A stretch of 64,000 nucleotides of DNA from PVC group bacterium (GCA_945870225.1 CAMBRF010000001.1:124001-188000), one strand, 5' to 3'. Counted from the first letter of the stretch, positions 31,167-41,901 are shown. A program made the numbers and translations. The notes: generated by a model from the letters alone, not told the origin.

Positions 31167-33029
31167 TCATTCAGGGGCCACGGTGCCGGTCTGTTTTGAC
31201 GCAGGGTGGCCACCCAGACCCAGACGGGCGAATTGACGGTAGAGATTGGAGTAATGCCCTCGCTGCATGAGGAGTTCCGCATGGGTGCCGCGTTCAACTA
31301 CTTCCCCCGCATCAAGGACCAGTACCTGATTGGCATTCCGGACCGTGCTTAAACGATGCGCGATGACGAAACACGTCCGACCCTTGAGGAGTTGGAACAG
31401 CGCTTTTTGAATGCGCACTTCAGTCAGGGTGTCCACTGAACTGGTGGCCTCATCCAGGATGAGGATACGGGGATTGGCCAGAAGAGCACGGACAAAGCAA
31501 ACCAGCTGCCGCTGGCCAAGTGAAAGACCGCCGCCATGTTCCCCAACGTGGGCGCGCAGCCCGTGTGGTAACGCCTCGAGGATATCGAGGCAATCGAGGC
31601 GGCGAGCAGCCTCCATGACCTCCTCGTCCGTGGCAGAGGGACGGCCAACTCGGATATTGTCCAGGACGGTTCCGGTGAACAGGAAGTTCTGCTGCTGAAT
31701 GATGGCCATGTTGCGGTGCAGGCATTCTCCCTTGATGTCGAGGATCGAGACATCGTCAATCAGGATCTCGCCCTGTGTAGGGAGATAAAATTTCGCAATC
31801 AGGTTGATGATGGATGTTTTACCGCTGCCGGTATGTCCCACGATGGCTATCGTCTGTCCAGGGTCCGCAATCAGATTCACATCTTTCAGGACCAGCCGGT
31901 TCGCGTTGTAGCCGAATGTCAGTCCCCGACATTCGACACGTCCCCGGATCTCCGGAAGATTGCGGGCGGTGGGGCTATCCTTCCATTCGGGTTCCATATC
32001 CAGCAGCCGGAACACGCGTTCGGCTCCGGCCATCGACATCATGGCCTGATTGTAGAGGGTTCCCAGACTTTGAAGCGCGGAGAAGAAGACCCCTGAGAGA
32101 AAGAAAAACTGAATGAGCGTTCCCACGGCAACGGGTGCGGCGTTCCGGAAGGCGAGATGCGCCCCGGCTACCATCAGTCCGGCAGTGACCAATTGTGAGC
32201 TGAGTTCAAGAAGGGGCAGGAAAACTCCTGAGGTTCGAGCCATATCCAGACTGTAACGGGAGTGATCGGTGATCAACTCGTGAAATAGATCCGCGTTGAT
32301 CGACTGCCTTGCAAACCCCTGGGTGACGCGAATGCCAGTCACCGATTCGGCCAGGGTGGCCGTGATGCGGCTGAAGCTTTCCTGTGATGCGCGTGTGGCC
32401 TCGCTCAATCGCCTGCGAAAAATGCGATTCAGAGACCAGACCACCGGAGCCATGATCATGACGACCAGGAACATGTGGACATCGATCCAAAGCATAAGGG
32501 TGGCTGACACAAGCGCCTGGCCTCCCTGAACGCATCCGACGAAGAATACATCCTGAACACCCGCCCGCACGGCCTCAACGTCGCTGGTCATCCGGCTGAT
32601 GATGCGGCCGAGCTTGGTGTGGTTGAAGAAGCTCATCGGCAGGGTCAGCAGGTGCTGGAATAGTTGGAGTCGCAGGTCGTGAATGACCAGCTCCCCGATC
32701 ATCTGCCCCATGCGGATACGGAAGAAAAAGGTCACCTGTGTGAATAGAGCCAGCGTGGTGAACCCAATGCATCCCAGAAACGTCCCGCTGATGCTGCCGC
32801 GGCTGATGGGACCATTGATGATGGCGCCCATGGCCCAGGCCAGCACGGGGAGCTGAACCGAGCGAAGAATAACGGTAAAGGTCAGCCAGTTCCGGAGCCG
32901 GCTGTGGGGGCGTGTATAGATAAATAACCTGCGGATCAATCCGACATCGAGAGGGCGATACGGGGCGTCCTGGTTGTCGTCACGTCGGACCCGGGTCAGG
33001 GTGAGGGCATTGCGGGGGGGCTGGGTCAT
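31167..33029 (-). CDS. ABC transporter, TMD-NBD half-transporter (consensus Walker B, LSLGQ signature)
   Basis: VGHTGSGKTSI, GGGLSLGQRQL, LILDEATSSVD, AHRLST. Confidence 0.93.
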   Translation of the reverse strand: MTQPPRNALTLTRVRRDDNQDAPYRPLDVGLIRRLFIYTRPHSRLRNWLTFTVILRSVQLPVLAWAMGAIINGPISRGSISGTFLGCIGFTTLALFTQVTFFFRIRMGQMIGELVIHDLRLQLFQHLLTLPMSFFNHTKLGRIISRMTSDVEAVRAGVQDVFFVGCVQGGQALVSATLMLWIDVHMFLVVMIMAPVVWSLNRIFRRRLSEATRASQESFSRITATLAESVTGIRVTQGFARQSINADLFHELITDHSRYSLDMARTSGVFLPLLELSSQLVTAGLMVAGAHLAFRNAAPVAVGTLIQFFFLSGVFFSALQSLGTLYNQAMMSMAGAERVFRLLDMEPEWKDSPTARNLPEIRGRVECRGLTFGYNANRLVLKDVNLIADPGQTIAIVGHTGSGKTSIINLIAKFYLPTQGEILIDDVSILDIKGECLHRNMAIIQQQNFLFTGTVLDNIRVGRPSATDEEVMEAARRLDCLDILEALPHGLRAHVGEHGGGLSLGQRQLVCFVRALLANPRILILDEATSSVDTLTEVRIQKALFQLLKGRTCFVIAHRLSTVRNANQVLVLDAGEVVERGTHAELLMQRGHYSNLYRQFARLGLGGHPASKQTGTVAPE

Positions 33030-34933
33030 CGGGCCTCCCTGCCCGCCGGTGCGGCGACAAGCGGGGTTGAGCCAGGTTCTTTTCCTAATAGGCGGAGGCT
33101 CTCCTCATCCACGATCTGGAGGGCGGCCAGGCGTTGGTAGGCGCCCTGGCTGTTCGAGAGGGTTTGATGGGTCCCGGACTGGACGATGCGGCCGCGGTCG
33201 ATCACCAAGATCAGGTCGGCGCGCCGCAGTGTGCTGAGACGGTGCGCGACCACGAAGGTGGTGCGACCACGCATGGCGTTCTCCATGGCCTCCATGATGT
33301 CGTATTCGGTCTGGGGGTCGATCGCGGCGGTGGGATCGTCGAGAATCAGGATGGCCGGATTCAGAAGAATGGCCCGGGCGATGGCCAGACGCTGACGCTG
33401 CCCGCCGGAGAGATCGGAGCCTCCCTCGCCCAGAACGGTGTCGTAACCATTGCGGAGGTCCATGATGAATGTGTGCGCCTGGGCAATCTGGGCGGCGCGT
33501 TCAATGGCTTCGCGGGAGGCGGTGGGATTGCCGAAGGCAATATTGGCGGCAACCGAGTTGCTGAAGAGGAAGCTCTCCTGGAAAACGATTCCCACATTCC
33601 GGCGGAGGTCGTTCAGGTCCAGTTTCCGTGTATCGATCCCATCCACGAGAACGTGGCCTTTGACGGGGTCATAGAAACGAGGAATCAGGCTAAGAAGCGT
33701 ACTCTTGCCGGAGGCGGTCGCTCCGACGATGGCCAGGCACTGCCCGGGCTTGGCTTCAAAGGAAATGTCGCGCAGCACTGGGTTCGCAGGTTCGTAACCG
33801 AAGGACACATGGTCGAAGGTTACTGCGCCCAACGCCCGCGGCAGAGGAATGGCACCTGGCGGGCTGGCGATCTCAATGGGGGCATCGAGGACTTCGAACA
33901 CACGGCGGGCGGAGGTGAGGCTTTCCTGGGCGCTGTTGGCTATGTTCGAGATGGTGGCCACCTGGCCGGAAAATTGCTGAAGCAGTCCGGCAAACACCAC
34001 CAGTCCGGCACCCAGGGGTAGTTCGCCATGAATGACCAGATAGCCGCCGTAACCCAGAAGAATGACCAGATTCACCTGGGTCATGAATCCGATGGAGGGC
34101 GTGAAACGGCTGACTTGTTCGATGAGCCACTGTTTCTGAGTGAAAACTTCACGGTTGGCGGTCGCGAACCGAGTGGTGATTTCGGGTTCACGCGCGAACC
34201 CCTTGACCACCTGGATGCCTTGGACGGTCTCCGAAAGGGCGAGGATCATGTTGTCTACGAGCTCGCGATTGCGACGGAAGGCGGGGCGGACCCGGCGTGT
34301 GAAAATGCTGGTCAACAGCCATAGAAGGGGTGTGGTGCTGAGGCAGTACAGCGTCAGGGAGGGGTGAATGCTGATCATGTAGAGCAGGTAGAACGCCAGA
34401 GAGAGGATCATGATGATCCCCTGCATCATCACGCCGTCGATGAACAGTCGCGTGTGTTGCACGTCGCCTGTCACGCGGTTGATGATGGATCCGCTGGCGT
34501 TGTCATCGAAGAACCGGAAACTGAGGCGTTGAAGCTTGTTATAGACCTCGGAACGAAGGTGTACAACGATCTGGCCTTGCAGCAGCTTGGCGAGTTGAAT
34601 GGAATAGCCAGCGTTCAATATAGCGCGGATGAAGGCCAGTGCGAAAATCGAGGCCGCAATAGCGACCACTACGCCCATGGGGGGCCAGACTGAGGGCGGG
34701 GTCAAGCCAAAGGGCCATCGGGGAAGGGGTGCTCCGGGCTGGACATGGTGGCGGATATAATCGATACCGAGCCCGGTCAGGCCCAGTCCGCTCAATCCGA
34801 GAACCAGAAGCGCAACCTGCAGCATCAGCACCTTGATGCATCCCGTCCGGAAGCGCCAGGTCAGATGCAACAAGCGCTTGATCAGCGCTCCGGTCGGAAG
34901 TTCGGCCGTATTGTTTCGATTATCGTTCGCCAT
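33026..34933 (-). CDS. ABC transporter, TMD-NBD half-transporter (Walker B Glu to Asp, LSGGQ signature)
   Basis: VGATASGKSTL, SDLSGGQRQRL, LILDDPTAAIDP, AHRLST; 4-bp overlap with partner. Confidence 0.93.
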   Translation of the reverse strand: MANDNRNNTAELPTGALIKRLLHLTWRFRTGCIKVLMLQVALLVLGLSGLGLTGLGIDYIRHHVQPGAPLPRWPFGLTPPSVWPPMGVVVAIAASIFALAFIRAILNAGYSIQLAKLLQGQIVVHLRSEVYNKLQRLSFRFFDDNASGSIINRVTGDVQHTRLFIDGVMMQGIIMILSLAFYLLYMISIHPSLTLYCLSTTPLLWLLTSIFTRRVRPAFRRNRELVDNMILALSETVQGIQVVKGFAREPEITTRFATANREVFTQKQWLIEQVSRFTPSIGFMTQVNLVILLGYGGYLVIHGELPLGAGLVVFAGLLQQFSGQVATISNIANSAQESLTSARRVFEVLDAPIEIASPPGAIPLPRALGAVTFDHVSFGYEPANPVLRDISFEAKPGQCLAIVGATASGKSTLLSLIPRFYDPVKGHVLVDGIDTRKLDLNDLRRNVGIVFQESFLFSNSVAANIAFGNPTASREAIERAAQIAQAHTFIMDLRNGYDTVLGEGGSDLSGGQRQRLAIARAILLNPAILILDDPTAAIDPQTEYDIMEAMENAMRGRTTFVVAHRLSTLRRADLILVIDRGRIVQSGTHQTLSNSQGAYQRLAALQIVDEESLRLLGKEPGSTPLVAAPAGREAR

Positions 34934-35077
34934 GCTTACTCGTTACCCTGATCAGGACCAGCTCGTCGTCTCGGCATCACGACTCGAATTTGCGAACAAT
35001 GCCGTGTGCCATGCCGCCCGCCCGTGAAGCCGAGGGTAGGATGTGTAGACCTTGATTTCAAGATGAGAAACATCGGA

Positions 35078-35129
35078 CCTGACACGGCAGCCTGACACGG
35101 CAGCCTGACACGGCAGCCTGACACGGCTC
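35078..35129. repeat. four tandem copies of a 13-bp unit CCTGACACGGCAG
   Basis: Direct reading: cctgacacggcag x3 followed by cctgacacggctc. Confidence 0.95.
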
Positions 35130-35189
35130 GTTGACAAGAGGGCATGGGGGTATTACCTTCGTTGCCACGTGACACGAAGGGTTTGAACC

Positions 35190-36206
35190 ATGGCAGAACG
35201 TTTGATCAACGATGGACTGAATAAGCCGGATAAGGACTTGGATCTCCGGCTGCGCCCTTCAAGGTTTCGTGATTTTGTCGGGCAGAAAAAGGCCCGTGAG
35301 CGGCTCGAGCTTTTCGTTCAGGCGGCCAAGGGGCGAGGGGACGTCATGGAACATGTCCTGCTGTCCGGTCCGCCCGGTTTGGGTAAGACCACACTGGCCT
35401 ATATTCTTGGCGAAGAGATGGGTGTCAATGTCAAGTGCACCTCCGGCCCTGTCATCGACAAGGCCGGCGATCTGGCCGGGTTGTTGACCGGGCTGGAACG
35501 GGGTGACATCTTATTCATCGATGAGATCCACCGCATGCAGCGGGCCGTGGAGGAGTACCTGTATTCCGCGATGGAGGATTTCGTCATCGACATCATGATC
35601 GACCAGGGCGCGAACGCGCGGTCGGTCCGCCTGAACCTCCAGCCGTTTACGCTGGTTGGGGCCACCACGCGCAGCGGCCTGCTCTCGGCGCCGCTGCGGT
35701 CCCGTTTCGGTCTCTCGATACGGCTGGATTACTATGAGGCTGCCGAATTGGAGCTCATTGCCAAACGATCCTCCCGGATTCTCGACGTGGATGTGGATGA
35801 CGAAGGTGCGCGGGAAATCGCCGGCAGGTCCCGCGGGACGCCCCGCATTTGCAACAACCTCTTGCGCCGGGTTCGTGACTTTGCCCAGGTGAAAGCGGAC
35901 GGCAAGATCACCCGGACCGTGGCGGACAGTGCGCTCACGATGCTGGATATCGATGAGCACGGGCTGGACGAGATGGATAAGCGCGTTCTCGAAACCATTC
36001 TTCACCGGTTCAACGGAGGGCCCGTGGGGCTCAGTTCCCTGGCCGTGTCGGTGGGCGAGGAGGCCGATACCATCGAGGAAGTGTATGAACCCTTCCTGAT
36101 TCAGCAAGGCTATCTCAAGCGCACGCCGCAGGGCCGTATGGCGACGGAACTCTGCTACCGGCGATTCGGGCTCAAGCAGGAAGGGCCGCAAGGGCGGCTG
36201 ATCTGA
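35190..36206 (+). CDS. ruvB: Holliday junction DNA helicase RuvB
   Basis: [71 protein letters not shown]. Confidence 0.97.
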   Translation: MAERLINDGLNKPDKDLDLRLRPSRFRDFVGQKKARERLELFVQAAKGRGDVMEHVLLSGPPGLGKTTLAYILGEEMGVNVKCTSGPVIDKAGDLAGLLTGLERGDILFIDEIHRMQRAVEEYLYSAMEDFVIDIMIDQGANARSVRLNLQPFTLVGATTRSGLLSAPLRSRFGLSIRLDYYEAAELELIAKRSSRILDVDVDDEGAREIAGRSRGTPRICNNLLRRVRDFAQVKADGKITRTVADSALTMLDIDEHGLDEMDKRVLETILHRFNGGPVGLSSLAVSVGEEADTIEEVYEPFLIQQGYLKRTPQGRMATELCYRRFGLKQEGPQGRLI

Positions 36207-36242
36207 AACGTGGCGCAACCATCCCGTCAGGAGAAGTGTTCC

Positions 36243-37616
36243 ATGGGCCGTATCGAAAAAGATTTGCTGGGGCAGATGGAGCTTCCTGATGATGTCCTGT
36301 ATGGCATTCAAACGGCGCGGGCGCGGCAGAACTTTGATGTTTCGGGGCGGCGTGCCTGTGACGGTTTAATCACCGCGTTGGCGCAGGTCAAGCTGGCCTG
36401 TGCGCGGGCCAATTCCGCGTGCGGGTTTCTGGCGGGAGACATCGCCGCCGCCATCGAGTCGGCCTGCCGCGAGGTGATCACCGGAGGGCATCGGGACCAG
36501 TTCGTGGTGGATGCCCTTCAGGGTGGCGCGGGAACGTCCACCCATATGAATCTGAACGAGGTTCTGGCGCGTCGCGCGTCCCAGATCCTGGGGCAGACGG
36601 TCGACCCCTTCGATCATGTCAACCTTCATCAGTCGACCAATGATGTCTATCCCAGCGCTCTTCGTGTAGCCGCCATCACGGCCCTACGACGGTTGGAGGC
36701 CGCCATCATCGTGCTTCAGGAGGCCTTTCAAGGCAAGGAACGCGAATTTGCGTCGGTTGTTAAACTTGGGCGTACCGAGCTCCGGGATGCCGTTCCTGTG
36801 ACTCTAGGCCGGGAATTCGGCGCCTATGCGAATGCGTTGGCGCGAGACCGTTGGCGGGTGTTCAAATGTGTGGAGCGTTTGCGGACGGTTAACCTCGGCG
36901 GGACGGTGGTCGGGACGGGGCTGACGGCTCCCCGTGCCTATATATTTTGCGTGGTCGAAACGTTGCGGGACATTACCGGCTTCAATCTGGCCCGCGCGGA
37001 AAACCTGATGGAGGCGACGCAGAATCAGGATGCCCTAGTGGAGGTGTCGGGCATTCTCCGTGCCCATGCCGCCACTCTGGTGAAGGTGGCTCGCGATTTG
37101 CGGTTGATGTCGAGCGGTCCGGAGGGCGGACTGAATGAAATTGAACTGCCGGCGGTGCAGCCGGGATCATCCATTATGCCCGGAAAAGTGAACCCGGTCA
37201 TTCCCGAGATGGTGACCCAGGTTGCCTACCGGGTCATGGCTCATGATCAGGAGATCAATCTGGTTGTGATGTCCGGCGAACTGGAGCTCAATGCATTTCT
37301 GCCGCTTGCGGCTGATGCGCTGCTCGATTCCTTGAATCTGCTGGAGCGTGCCGATCATATTTTTGCCAGCCTCTGTATTAAAGGAATCGTCGCTCATGCG
37401 GACCATTGTCGCCGGGTGATGGAACGATCGCGTGAGATCGTGACCGCCTTGATGCCACGGATCGGGCATGCGCGGTCAGTTGAACTGGCGCAATTGATGC
37501 GTGATCGATCGATGACCGTCCGGGAGGCGGTCAAGGACATGAAGTTGATGTCGGACTCTGAGCTGGACGAATGCCTAACCGCCGAGCGGTTGTGTGCGCT
37601 GGGGACCCCGGAATGA
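36243..37616 (+). CDS. aspartate ammonia-lyase / class II fumarase superfamily enzyme
   Basis: HLHQSTNDVYPSA-like motif, GSSIMPGKVNPVIPEM signature. Confidence 0.9.
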   Translation: MGRIEKDLLGQMELPDDVLYGIQTARARQNFDVSGRRACDGLITALAQVKLACARANSACGFLAGDIAAAIESACREVITGGHRDQFVVDALQGGAGTSTHMNLNEVLARRASQILGQTVDPFDHVNLHQSTNDVYPSALRVAAITALRRLEAAIIVLQEAFQGKEREFASVVKLGRTELRDAVPVTLGREFGAYANALARDRWRVFKCVERLRTVNLGGTVVGTGLTAPRAYIFCVVETLRDITGFNLARAENLMEATQNQDALVEVSGILRAHAATLVKVARDLRLMSSGPEGGLNEIELPAVQPGSSIMPGKVNPVIPEMVTQVAYRVMAHDQEINLVVMSGELELNAFLPLAADALLDSLNLLERADHIFASLCIKGIVAHADHCRRVMERSREIVTALMPRIGHARSVELAQLMRDRSMTVREAVKDMKLMSDSELDECLTAERLCALGTPE

Positions 37617-39187
37617 AATCAAATTTGCTGCAGGGCAATGTGGCGGGGGATTATCCCGACTTTCTCCGGGATGAATCGCGCAAGGCGGGACAGGCGGAGA
37701 CGATTTCATTTCCGTGTGACGAGCGTGAAGTCCGGCATGTGATGACCGCCGTCCGAACCGGAGGGTGGTCGGTCACAACCCAGGGTGCCAGAACCGGTAT
37801 TACCGGCGGGGCGGTTCCGGGTGAGGGTCATATTTTAAATCTCAGCCGGATGAACCGGGTTCTCGGACTTCGGTACGATGCGGGACGAGATGAGTTCCTG
37901 GTCACGGTTCAGCCGGGTTTGATTTTGAGTGAGCTGCGAAAGCTTTTGCAGACGCGTGAGTTCGATACGTCAGGATGGAGTCGTTCCTCGCTGGACGCTC
38001 TGGAGACATTGCGAACGACGGGCCCATTCTTCTTTCCGCCGGATCCGACGGAAGGATCGGCCAGTCTGGGTGGCATGGTGGCCTGCAATGCTTCGGGCGC
38101 CTGTACATTTCACTATGGTCCGACGCGTGACTACGTTCAAGCGCTTCGGGTTGTGCTGGCTGATGGATCGATGCTGTCGCTTCGGCGCGGACGGGAGTGT
38201 GTCTCCGGGCGGCGGTTTTCCGTGACGACCACGGATGGGGGGCGCACGCTTGAGGGCGTCGTCCCGACGTACCGGATGCCGGCGGTGAAGAATGCCGCAG
38301 GGTATTTTGCCAAAGGCGAAATGGAACTGCTGGACCTTTTCATCGGGTCGGAAGGGACACTGGGGGTTTTCAGTGAAATCGAGTTGAGGTTATTGCGCTC
38401 ACCTGATTGCCGATGGGGGGTCATGGTTTTCTTCCCGGCGGAGGACGCCGCCGTTCGATTTGTAAAGGCGGTCCGGTCATTGAAGCCTGAGCAAAAGCCG
38501 GTTGCGGTTGAATTTTTCGATTTTCATGCGCTAGATCTCCTGAGGCGGCAGAAATCTTCAAATCCGGCCTTTGCCGGCATTCCTGATATGCCGCCAACGT
38601 TCCACACCGCCATTTATGTGGAGTACCATGGCCGCGAGGAATCGGTTTCACGGGCTCTCGATGTCATGTCTGGGGCAGCCGTCGCAGCGGGTGGTGCTGA
38701 GGATGCTTCCTGGGTCGCCATGACTGAGAGCGAACTGGAGCGGTTTAAGTTTTTTCGCCATGCGGTGCCGGAGTCCGTGAATCTGGTGATTGATGAGAGA
38801 CGGAAGCGGGAGCCTGAACTCACCAAACTCGGGACGGATATGGCTGTGCCTGACATGGAATTGGAGCGCGTACTGGGCCTGTATCGGGACGGCCTGACGG
38901 AGAAGGGGTTGGAATCTGTAATTTTCGGGCACATTGGGAGCAATCATGTGCATGTGAATATCCTGCCGCGTACGCTTCAGGAGTACAGGCAGGGTAAAGA
39001 CCTTTATCTCCAGTGGGCGAGAACGGTTGTGTCAATGGGTGGTACGGTTTCCGGCGAACACGGCATTGGCAAATTCAAGGTGGCGCTACTGGCTGAAATG
39101 TTTGGCGAGAAGGGTATCCGTGAGATGCGCGACGTCAAGCGGGTGTTTGATCCGGACGGTAAGCTGAACCGTGGGAATCTTTTTTAA
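37613..39187 (+). CDS. FAD-binding oxidase/dehydrogenase (GlcD / D-lactate dehydrogenase-like)
   Basis: TTQGARTGITGGAVP, LGGMVACNASGACTFHYGPTRDYV, GSEGTLGVFSEIELRL, HGIGKFKV; overlaps lyase stop (ATGA). Confidence 0.9.
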   Translation: MKSNLLQGNVAGDYPDFLRDESRKAGQAETISFPCDEREVRHVMTAVRTGGWSVTTQGARTGITGGAVPGEGHILNLSRMNRVLGLRYDAGRDEFLVTVQPGLILSELRKLLQTREFDTSGWSRSSLDALETLRTTGPFFFPPDPTEGSASLGGMVACNASGACTFHYGPTRDYVQALRVVLADGSMLSLRRGRECVSGRRFSVTTTDGGRTLEGVVPTYRMPAVKNAAGYFAKGEMELLDLFIGSEGTLGVFSEIELRLLRSPDCRWGVMVFFPAEDAAVRFVKAVRSLKPEQKPVAVEFFDFHALDLLRRQKSSNPAFAGIPDMPPTFHTAIYVEYHGREESVSRALDVMSGAAVAAGGAEDASWVAMTESELERFKFFRHAVPESVNLVIDERRKREPELTKLGTDMAVPDMELERVLGLYRDGLTEKGLESVIFGHIGSNHVHVNILPRTLQEYRQGKDLYLQWARTVVSMGGTVSGEHGIGKFKVALLAEMFGEKGIREMRDVKRVFDPDGKLNRGNLF

Positions 39188-39189
39188 CC

Positions 39190-40227
39190 ATGAAAACAAT
39201 GATGCTCACAGGGATTCGCGCGATGGGAGAACGGAGCGTTCCGGACCCGGTGTTGCAGTTGGACACGGACGTTCTATTGCGGCTTGCGGTGGTGGGGGTC
39301 TGTGGGTCTGATGTTCATTATTATGTGACCGGACGGATCGGCAGTCAGGTCGTGCAATACCCTTTCACGGTGGGGCACGAGTGTGCGGCGGTCGTTGAGA
39401 AAGTGGGGCGCTCGGTTAAGCGGGTGCGGCCCGGGGACCGGGTAGCGGTCGAGCCGGCCATGTCCTGTGGGGAATGCGACCAGTGTCTGGCCGGGCGCCC
39501 GCATACCTGCCGGCGTCTTCTTTTCCTTGGGTGCCCCGGTCAGGTCGAAGGATGTTTGTCGGAGCTCATCGTGATGCCTGAGGCCTGTTGCTTTCCCCTT
39601 CCTCAGGACATGACCCTGGAGCAAGCCTGTCTTGCGGAACCACTTTCCATTGGCATCTATGCGGTGAAGTTGTCGGGGACGGTCAAAGGGGCCAGGATCG
39701 GCATTCTGGGATCGGGGCCCATCGGATTGAGTGTTCTGCTGGCTGCCCGGAATCAGGGTGTGGAGGCCGTCTACATGACGGACCGGATCGAAGCAAGGCT
39801 GGCCATGGCGCGGCAGGCCGGTGCTGCATGGACAGGTAACCCAGACCGGGGCGATGTCGTCGCGGCCATTACGGAACGCGAACCGTTGCTTCTGGATACG
39901 GTATTTGAGTGTTGTGGCCAGCAGGAGGCTGTCGATCAGGCGGTGGATCTGCTCAAGCCCGGTGGCCGACTGATGATGGTGGGGATTCCCGAGGTAGATC
40001 GGATTTCGCTGGTTATCGACAAGGCCCGCCGCAAGGAATTGTGTCTTCAGAATGTGCGCCGGCAGAACCACTGCATGCAGGCTGCTCTGGACCTGATCTC
40101 TGAGGGAACGGTCAATGTTGACCCCTTGATCACGCACCGTTTCAGCTTCGCGGAGTCACAACGCGCCTTCGATTTGGTGCAGGCTTACCGTGATGGGGTC
40201 ATCAAGGCGGTGGTCAGACTATCTTGA
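39190..40227 (+). CDS. zinc-dependent medium-chain alcohol dehydrogenase (sorbitol/xylitol dehydrogenase-like)
   Basis: GVCGSDVHYYVTG, GHECAAVVEKVG, GDRVAVEPAMSCGECDQC. Confidence 0.92.
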   Translation: MKTMMLTGIRAMGERSVPDPVLQLDTDVLLRLAVVGVCGSDVHYYVTGRIGSQVVQYPFTVGHECAAVVEKVGRSVKRVRPGDRVAVEPAMSCGECDQCLAGRPHTCRRLLFLGCPGQVEGCLSELIVMPEACCFPLPQDMTLEQACLAEPLSIGIYAVKLSGTVKGARIGILGSGPIGLSVLLAARNQGVEAVYMTDRIEARLAMARQAGAAWTGNPDRGDVVAAITEREPLLLDTVFECCGQQEAVDQAVDLLKPGGRLMMVGIPEVDRISLVIDKARRKELCLQNVRRQNHCMQAALDLISEGTVNVDPLITHRFSFAESQRAFDLVQAYRDGVIKAVVRLS

Positions 40228-40285
40228 CACGTATAGGGTGGCTCACTATGGTACCGAGCTATCCGAAAACATAAGGAGAGCATCC

Positions 40286-41344
40286 GTGATACGAGCGAAA
40301 GTGATTGGTGCCGGCGGCTACGGTGGCGTCGGTATTGTGGAGTTGTTGGCGTCCCATCCCGAGGCCCGTATTGCCTGCCTGGTTGATGTCACGGATGTCG
40401 GGGCTCCCTTGAGCAAGTTATACCCTCACCTGATGGGCTTTTGCGACATGACGATTGTTGCGCCCAACGATCCGGTGGCGATGCAGGATGTGGATGTTGT
40501 TTTTACGGCCACACCGGACGGGGTTGGCATGAAACTGGCCGCAGAGATCCTGTCCACCGGCGCCAAACTGATCGACTATAGCGGTGATTTCAGGTTCAAC
40601 ACGGCCCCGAGCTATGCGGAGTATGCCAGTCGGATTGGTCTCGCGACCGAGCATGTGTCGCCGGAACTGCTTCCGGGGGCGGTGTACGGCCTGGCGGAAC
40701 TGCACCGTGGCGATTTGAATTCCAAACGCAAACTGGTTGGCAATCCGGGGTGCTTCGCCGTGAGTTGTATCCTGGGATTGTCACCGGCCGTCAAGCATGG
40801 GTTGGTCGATCCCTTCAGCGTGATTTGTGACTGCAAGACCGGGGTTTCGGGTGCCGGCAAGAAGCCGAGTGCGGTATTTCACTATCCCGCCCGCTATGAC
40901 CACATGAATGTCTACAAACTGGCCGGACATCAGCACGTTTGTGAAATCGAGCGTGAATTGAGCCTGCAGGCCGGTCGTGAGGTTCGCGTAACCTTCACGG
41001 CTCAGGTTGTTCCTGTCTGCCGTGGAATCATGTCGAGCCTTTACGGTCAGTTGACAGGTGACATCGGGGCCGAAGAGGTGATCAATCTCTACAGGGATTT
41101 CTACAAGAATAGTCCGTTTGTGCGTGTGTTTGACCGGAACGCCGCGATCGGGTCCATGCATGTGCGCGGGACCAACTTCTGCAATCTGATTGTCGATGTT
41201 GACGCGCGGACCCGCAAGTTGCGGGTGATCTCACATATCGATAATTTGATGAAAGGGCAGGCCGGTTCGGCGTGTCAGAACATGAACCTCCTGTTCGGAC
41301 TGCCGGAGACCACTGGGCTGATGCGTGCCGGTATGTATCCGTAA
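40286..41344 (+). CDS. argC: N-acetyl-gamma-glutamyl-phosphate reductase
   Basis: KVIGAGGYGGVGIVELLASHPEA, VGNPGCFAVSCIL catalytic Cys, GAGKKPS; GTG start with AAGGAG SD. Confidence 0.92.
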   Translation: MIRAKVIGAGGYGGVGIVELLASHPEARIACLVDVTDVGAPLSKLYPHLMGFCDMTIVAPNDPVAMQDVDVVFTATPDGVGMKLAAEILSTGAKLIDYSGDFRFNTAPSYAEYASRIGLATEHVSPELLPGAVYGLAELHRGDLNSKRKLVGNPGCFAVSCILGLSPAVKHGLVDPFSVICDCKTGVSGAGKKPSAVFHYPARYDHMNVYKLAGHQHVCEIERELSLQAGREVRVTFTAQVVPVCRGIMSSLYGQLTGDIGAEEVINLYRDFYKNSPFVRVFDRNAAIGSMHVRGTNFCNLIVDVDARTRKLRVISHIDNLMKGQAGSACQNMNLLFGLPETTGLMRAGMYP

Positions 41345-41409
41345 GGAATTGGCTGTATGATGTTGTAACAACAGTTGCTCGCGAACTGACGCGGGCCAGA
41401 AAGGGAACA

Positions 41410-41901
41410 ATGGAGAAGACCATGGAAGAACCTCGGACGATTATTGCTGATGATGTTGAAATTGGTGGCCCGATCAAGTGCACAGGCGGTGTGCGAATGG
41501 CCGGCAAGTTGAGCGGCGATCTGACTTGCGCGGGGGATGTGATGGTTGAGAAGTCCTCCCAGATCAAGGGAAATCTTACGGTGAACTCGGTGGTTGTCCT
41601 GGGCGCGATCAAGGGGAGTATCCTCGCCAAGGAACGCATCGAACTCAAAGGAAATGCCCGGGTCGCCGGCGATATCAAGGCCAAGCGTCTTGTCGTCGAG
41701 GAAGGTGTGAGCCTTTCGGGTAAGATCGAGATCACGCCATCGGAATCGGCCTCGGGCGAGATGACGATGGATATGGATGCACCCGGCGCGGCAGCCGGTG
41801 ATGAGGCGGCCAAGACGGACGAAGACGGCACGCGGACGGGAAACCCGGCGGCGCGCAGTGCGTTAGGAAACCGTCCGAGCCAGTTATTCGCTCGCAAGTA
41901 G
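41410..41901 (+). CDS. bactofilin family (polymer-forming) protein
   Basis: IIADDVEIGGPIKCTGGVRMAGKLSGDLTCAGDVMVEKSSQIKGNLTVNSVVVLGAIKGSI beta-helical repeats. Confidence 0.88.
   Translation: MEKTMEEPRTIIADDVEIGGPIKCTGGVRMAGKLSGDLTCAGDVMVEKSSQIKGNLTVNSVVVLGAIKGSILAKERIELKGNARVAGDIKAKRLVVEEGVSLSGKIEITPSESASGEMTMDMDAPGAAAGDEAAKTDEDGTRTGNPAARSALGNRPSQLFARK

Noticed and set aside
33134-34021. 295-aa plus-strand Gly-rich ORF
   Set aside because: Antisense to ABC transporter NBD; composition artefact.
35078-35129. Tandem 13-bp units considered as a CRISPR array
   Set aside because: No spacers; contiguous short tandem repeats and no cas genes in window.
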